Assembly (NCBI RefSeq): GCF_004297405.1
Contig: NZ_SCVC01000004.1
Location: 1-64,000, forward strand
DNA length: 64,000 bases
DNA from: Reyranella sp.
GTDB lineage: Bacteria > Pseudomonadota > Alphaproteobacteria > Reyranellales > Reyranellaceae
Direction of reading: 5' to 3'
Shown: positions 60,009 to 64,000 of the stretch, piece after piece
Layout of the letters: each line of letters begins with the position of its first letter
How positions within the stretch are numbered: position 1 is the first letter of the stretch
Notes under the pieces: generated by a model
Seen by the model: only the letters and a program-made list of their open reading frames with translations
What the model was told of the DNA's origin: nothing
Databases searched by the model: none
Translations under genes and position numbers: made by a program

Positions 60009-62114
60009 ATGGTTAACGCTCCTTTTTCTCTTGTCGCTCCCTGGCGCATCGGCGTCGATGTGGGCGGCACCTTCACCGACATGGTCCTGCGCGACGCCGC
60101 TGGCGCCGTGCGCATCTACAAAGCTCCGTCGGTCCCGGCCGACCCGAGCGAAGGCGTGTTGGGCGTGTTGCGGCTCGCCGCACAGCAGCTCGACCTGCCC
60201 CTCTCCGCCCTGCTGCGCGACTGCGCGCTGTTCGTGCACGGCTCGACGGTCGCCACCAACACCATCCTCGAGAAAAAGGGTGCCAAGGTCGGCTTGCTGA
60301 CGACGGAAGGGTTCCGCGACTCGCTCGAAATCCGCCGCGGCATCCGCGAGAACCAATGGGATCACCGCGCACCTTTCCCGCAGGTCCTGGCGCCACGTTA
60401 TCTCCGCCTGCCGGTCCGCGGCCGCATCGGCGCCGATGGCCGTGAGCTGGAGCCTGTCACCACCGAAGACGTCGATAAGGCCGCAGAGGTGTTCGCGGCC
60501 GAGGGCGTCGAGTCCGTGGCGGTCTGTCTATTCAATAGCTTTCTCGACAGCAGCCACGAACGACGGGTCGGTGGCCATCTCGCGAAAAGCTGGAAAGGTC
60601 AGTGGGTGTCGCTGTCGAGCGACGTCATGCCCACCATGGGCGAGTACGAGCGCAGCTCGACCGCTGTCGTGAACGCCTACGTGGCTCCCAAGGTCACGAG
60701 CTATCTGAAGTCGCTCGACCAGCAACTGCGCCAACTCGGCCTGCCGCGCTCCCTGCTGATGTTGCAGAGCAATGGTGGCGCCGTATCCGTCGACCAGGTG
60801 GCGACGCGCCCCGTAATGCTGGTCCTATCCGGTCCGGCGGCCGGCGTCGGTGCGCTCAAGGGCTGCGCGGGCCCCGGTGAGAAGGCCAACCTGATCTCCA
60901 TGGAGATCGGCGGCACGAGTTGCGATGTCATGGTGATGGCGCGCGGCGACGTGCCCGTGGCGGATGAACTGGTGATCGACGGCTATCACCTCACCACGCC
61001 GTCGGTCGAAATCCATACGGTCGGCGCCGGCGGCGGCACCATCGCCTGGGTCGACGATGCGGGCCTCTTGCATGTCGGCCCGCAAGGCGCCGGCGCGCGC
61101 CCCGGCCCCGCCGCCTACGGACTGGGCGGCGAAAACCCCACCGTCACCGACGCCCAGCTCGTGCTGGGACGCTTGCGGCCCGGTCCTCTGGCCGGCGGTG
61201 CGGTCAATCTCGACAGCACGCTTGCCCGACAGGCAATTGAAACCAAGCTCGCGAAACCACTCGGCCTCACGGTCGAGGACGCGGCCGCCGGCATGATCCG
61301 CCTGCTCGAACAGAACCTCCTGCATGCGGTCGAACGGCTCAGCATCGAACGCGGCCACAATCCGGCGACCTTCACCCTGGTCGCTGCCGGTGGTGCCGGG
61401 CCGATGCACGGCTCGTCCGTGGCGCGCGCACTGGGGTGCCGGCGCGCACTCCTCCCGCGGGCTGCTGGCGCGTTCTGCGCCATGGGCATGCTGCAGTCTG
61501 ACGTCCGCCAGGACTATCTGCAGGTGTTCCTGGCCGATCTCGACAGGGTCGAGCCCGCCGCTCTCGAAGCAGGCTTCGCCGAGATCGAGGCGCGTGCGCG
61601 AGAAGCGCTCTTGCGTGACGGCTTCGAGGGCGAGGCGGCCACGACCGAGCGACAGGTCGATCTTCGCTACGACGGCCAGCAGTGGCCCGTGCGCGTGTCG
61701 CTTGGCTCCTCGGGCTTCGATGCTACTGCCGCGCGTCGTACGTTCGAAGCGGAGCATCAACGCCTGTTCGGCCACATCCAGCCAGGTGGCCGCATCGACA
61801 TCACTGCCCTGCGCATCGTCGGCCGTGGCCGTCTCGACTGGACGCCGGCCGCAGCGCGTTCGCCGCAGTCGGCCCCGCCCAAACCTCGCGAGATGCGCAA
61901 GGTCTGGATCGACCCAACGCATGGCTGGCGCGAGGTGCCGGTCTATGACGGCGACGACCTGCGGCCCGGCTGCAACCTTGCCGGCCCTCTGTTGATCGAG
62001 GAGCGCACGACGACCGCCTTCGTCGGTCCGCGGGACCTGCTTGAGGTCGACGAGCGCGACGACTTCCTCGTTCACATCGACGCGCAGGCTGCAGCAAGAG
62101 AGGCCGCCCAATGA
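60009..62114 (+). CDS. hyuA: Hydantoinase A / 5-oxoprolinase-type subunit
   Basis: 701 residues. The ATP-binding N-terminal Hydant_A_N domain has RIGVDVGGTFTDMVL and HGSTVATNTILEKKGAKVGL. The central hydantoinase A domain has SNGGAVSVDQ, LSGPAAGVGALKG, SMEIGGTSCDVMV and TVGAGGGTIAWVD. A C-terminal domain follows. With HyuB it forms an ATP-dependent hydrolase or carboxylase of cyclic amides, or of acetone-like substrates. Its stop overlaps the hyuB start by 4 nt. The substrate cannot be decided from sequence. Confidence 0.92.
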   Translation: MVNAPFSLVAPWRIGVDVGGTFTDMVLRDAAGAVRIYKAPSVPADPSEGVLGVLRLAAQQLDLPLSALLRDCALFVHGSTVATNTILEKKGAKVGLLTTEGFRDSLEIRRGIRENQWDHRAPFPQVLAPRYLRLPVRGRIGADGRELEPVTTEDVDKAAEVFAAEGVESVAVCLFNSFLDSSHERRVGGHLAKSWKGQWVSLSSDVMPTMGEYERSSTAVVNAYVAPKVTSYLKSLDQQLRQLGLPRSLLMLQSNGGAVSVDQVATRPVMLVLSGPAAGVGALKGCAGPGEKANLISMEIGGTSCDVMVMARGDVPVADELVIDGYHLTTPSVEIHTVGAGGGTIAWVDDAGLLHVGPQGAGARPGPAAYGLGGENPTVTDAQLVLGRLRPGPLAGGAVNLDSTLARQAIETKLAKPLGLTVEDAAAGMIRLLEQNLLHAVERLSIERGHNPATFTLVAAGGAGPMHGSSVARALGCRRALLPRAAGAFCAMGMLQSDVRQDYLQVFLADLDRVEPAALEAGFAEIEARAREALLRDGFEGEAATTERQVDLRYDGQQWPVRVSLGSSGFDATAARRTFEAEHQRLFGHIQPGGRIDITALRIVGRGRLDWTPAAARSPQSAPPKPREMRKVWIDPTHGWREVPVYDGDDLRPGCNLAGPLLIEERTTTAFVGPRDLLEVDERDDFLVHIDAQAAAREAAQ

Positions 62115-63835
62115 GCCCCGCTCTCGATCCCGTCACACTTGCTTTGGTACAGAACCGGCTGGACCATATCTCGCACCAGATGGGCTGGGTGATGACGCGC
62201 ACGGCGCGGTCTCCCATCTTCAGCCAGAGCCACGATTTCTCCTGCTTCCTCGCCGATGCCCGCGGCACCTTGATCAGCCAGGCCGACGGCATTCCGATCC
62301 ACACCGGCGGCGGCGGCTTCGCCGTGCGCGCCGTCCTGCGCGACTTCAAGGATGCCATCGCGCCCGAAGACGTGTTCCTGCTGAACGATCCCTACACGGC
62401 CGGCGGCAATCATCTGCCGGATTGGGTGATCGCCCGGCCGGTGTTCGCGGGCACCAAGCTGGTCGCCTTCGCCTGCAACCGCGCCCATCAGGCCGATATC
62501 GGCGGCGGTGCGGCCGGTACCTACAATTCGGCCGCGACGGAGATCTTCCATGAAGGCATCCGGCTGCCGGTGCTGAAGCTGATCGAAGGCGGTCGTACGC
62601 GCGACGACCTGTGGCGACTCCTGATGCTCAACACCCGCCTGCCTGAGGCGCTCGATGGCGACCTGCGCGCCATGATCGGCTCGACGCGCATCGGCGCCGA
62701 GCGGCTGATCCAGCTCGTCGAGGAACTGGGTGTCGATCGCGCCGACGATTTCTTCGAAGGCGTGCTGGCCCATGCCGACCGCCGCTTCCGCACCTGCATC
62801 GACCGCCTGGCCGAAGGCGTATGGCGCGGCGAAGAGCCGGTCGACAACGACTGTTTCGAGCCGATCGACGCCAAGATCGTCGTGACGATCACAGTGAAGG
62901 ACCGACGGCTGGTCGTCGACTTCGCCGGCACATCGCCGCAGATCCGTGGTTTCAAGAACAGCTCGATCGCCAATTCGACGTCGGCCGTCTTCATGTCGCT
63001 GGCGTCGTTCTTCGAGCCCGACTTGCCGAAGAACGAAGGCGCCTTCCGCAGTGTCGAAATCCGCCTACCCGAGGGCACCTTGGTGAACGCCCGGGCGCCG
63101 GCGCCGATGACCATGAACACCGTGTTCGTGGCGCACGAGATCATCCATGCCATGTGGAAGGCATTGGGCCAGGCGCTGCCCGAGCGCGCGTCCGCCGGTT
63201 GGTCGAAGGCCGTGCATGCAGTGACGGCAGGCCTGAAGGAAGATGGCGGACGTTACGTGATGTACCAGTGGGCTGGCGCGCCGGCCGGCGGCGGCGTCGA
63301 GGGCCGCGACGGCTTTCACCTCATCGGCCATCTCATCACCCTGGGCGGCCTCACCCTACCCAACCTGGAAACCTACGAGCAGCTCTATCCCGTGCGCTTC
63401 CATCGCCAGGAGCTGCGCTGCGACACCGCCGGCCCCGGCCGCTTCCGCGGCGGTGCCGGCTGCGACTACGAAGTCGAGATGTTCACGCCGGCCGACTATG
63501 CATTCCGCGGCGAAGGCGTCGGCGCCCCGTCGAGCTTCGGCGCGGCGGGCGGACGTGCCGGCGCGGGCGGCGAGGTCATCCTCACCCTGGCCGACGGAAG
63601 CCATGTCCAGGCACCGAAGTACGGTGTTCAACGCCACGGCGCCGGCACCTATCGCGCCCTGTCACCAGGCGGTGGCGGCTATGGCGATCCGAAGACGCGC
63701 GCACCGGAGCGGGTCTTGCGCGATGTCCGCGACGGTGTGGTGAGCTGTGCCAGCGCCGAGCGCGACTACGGCGTCGCCATCACCGGCGACGGCCGCAGCA
63801 TCGACGCGACGCGAACCGCCGAACTCAGGCGTTAG
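62111..63835 (+). CDS. hyuB: Hydantoinase B / 5-oxoprolinase-type subunit
   Basis: 574 residues of Hydantoinase_B: DPVTLALVQNRLDHISHQMG, SHDFSCFLADARGTLISQAD, HTGGGGFAVRAVL, LLNDPYTAGGNHLPDWVIAR and the Gly-rich end FRGGAGCDYEVEMF. It is translationally coupled to hyuA by an ATGA overlap and completes the two-subunit enzyme. Its stop overlaps the stop of the gene on the other strand at 63832. Confidence 0.92.
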   Translation: MSPALDPVTLALVQNRLDHISHQMGWVMTRTARSPIFSQSHDFSCFLADARGTLISQADGIPIHTGGGGFAVRAVLRDFKDAIAPEDVFLLNDPYTAGGNHLPDWVIARPVFAGTKLVAFACNRAHQADIGGGAAGTYNSAATEIFHEGIRLPVLKLIEGGRTRDDLWRLLMLNTRLPEALDGDLRAMIGSTRIGAERLIQLVEELGVDRADDFFEGVLAHADRRFRTCIDRLAEGVWRGEEPVDNDCFEPIDAKIVVTITVKDRRLVVDFAGTSPQIRGFKNSSIANSTSAVFMSLASFFEPDLPKNEGAFRSVEIRLPEGTLVNARAPAPMTMNTVFVAHEIIHAMWKALGQALPERASAGWSKAVHAVTAGLKEDGGRYVMYQWAGAPAGGGVEGRDGFHLIGHLITLGGLTLPNLETYEQLYPVRFHRQELRCDTAGPGRFRGGAGCDYEVEMFTPADYAFRGEGVGAPSSFGAAGGRAGAGGEVILTLADGSHVQAPKYGVQRHGAGTYRALSPGGGGYGDPKTRAPERVLRDVRDGVVSCASAERDYGVAITGDGRSIDATRTAELRR

Positions 63836-64000
63836 GCCTTCCCCATGAACCGGTTCAGCACGTTGCGCGTGACCTGCTCGGTGGTGAAGTCGCCACGGGC
63901 GAGGCCGGTCAGCCACTCGCAGCTTCCGGCGCAGAAAACCTCACCCTTGCCTTTGGCCATCGACACGATCACGCCCGATCCATAGCGCTGCGGATCCGGT
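63832..64000 (-). CDS. C-terminal end of a protein resembling the N,N-dimethylformamidase large subunit
   Basis: On the minus strand the frame is open from the window edge to the TAA at 63832-63834, giving 55 residues. Visible are PDPQRYGSGVIVSM, GKGEVFCAGSCEWLTGLARG and VTRNVLNRFMGKA. The GxGxVFxAGxxEW...VTRNVLxR pattern resembles the C-terminus of N,N-dimethylformamidase beta-type proteins, but the family call rests on this short end only. Next to a hydantoinase pair it could belong to the same amide-breaking catabolic unit; that is inference. Confidence 0.5.
   Translation of the reverse strand, partial: PDPQRYGSGVIVSMAKGKGEVFCAGSCEWLTGLARGDFTTEQVTRNVLNRFMGKA

Noticed and set aside
1-64000. 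tRNA, rRNA, CRISPR arrays or insertion sequences
   Set aside because: No regularly spaced repeats, cloverleaf-like segments, transposase motifs or terminal inverted repeats with target duplications were found on reading both strands, though a covariance-model scan was not possible.

Overview
The window is about 64 kb of GC-rich, densely coding bacterial chromosome. Gene content points to an alphaproteobacterium: an ethylmalonyl-CoA mutase (acetyl-CoA assimilation without the glyoxylate shunt), a ChvI-like response regulator, GluQRS, Coq7, a CimA-type citramalate synthase, a Bug-type solute receptor, and many small catabolic cassettes. The mix of amidases, a Bug receptor, hydantoinases and a TTC38-like TPR protein recalls Rhodospirillales/Reyranella-like or rhizobial genomes, but that placement is inference. 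I saw no rRNA, tRNA, CRISPR array, transposase or intact prophage.

Layout. 1-10 kb is the edge of an exopolysaccharide region: the end of a DegT-type sugar aminotransferase, two short gene remnants, a Wzc-like copolymerase/kinase, a response regulator and a histidine kinase with a degraded ATP-binding domain, a 960-bp gene-free stretch, a membrane-anchored peptidoglycan-binding protein, a Wzy-like membrane protein, a tiny lipoprotein and a membrane-anchored SGNH hydrolase. 10-16.7 kb holds an OsmC protein, TrmJ, an EmrAB efflux pair, CimA and an enolase-superfamily enzyme. 16.7-21.3 kb is a compact five-gene minus-strand operon (DUF898 membrane protein, M48 peptidase, ankyrin protein, ATP-grasp ligase, methyltransferase). 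I consider this the best candidate for an undescribed system.

21.3-31.6 kb carries ecm, a BON-LysM protein, a hotdog protein, a Nudix hydrolase, a secreted His/Cys-rich protein, an orphan Bug receptor, and a translationally coupled TPR-amidase-amidase unit. 31.6-36.8 kb has an MFS exporter and a coupled run gluQ, Rieske oxygenase, SDR, MetE-like protein. 36.8-43.9 kb reads rightward: AlkA-like glycosylase, esterase and beta-lactamase-like hydrolase with ATGA overlaps, then an MFS protein, carotenoid oxygenase, GST and nitronate monooxygenase.

44-54.7 kb has an OYE-family flavoenzyme, a DedA-DsbB-Coq7 string, an SDR/HNH pair, an MFS protein, a hotdog-like protein, a large membrane protein and a SelD fused to a flavoprotein, followed by a second OsmC protein. 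54.7-64 kb has an RraA-family protein, a CinA-like protein lacking its amidase active site, a basic hypothetical protein, an alpha/beta hydrolase, an enoyl-CoA hydratase, a membrane DnaJ-domain protein, a hydantoinase/oxoprolinase A-B pair and the end of a minus-strand gene. Genes are tightly packed, many with 4-nt overlaps, so most regulation should lie in the few longer gaps, several of which contain perfect inverted repeats described below.
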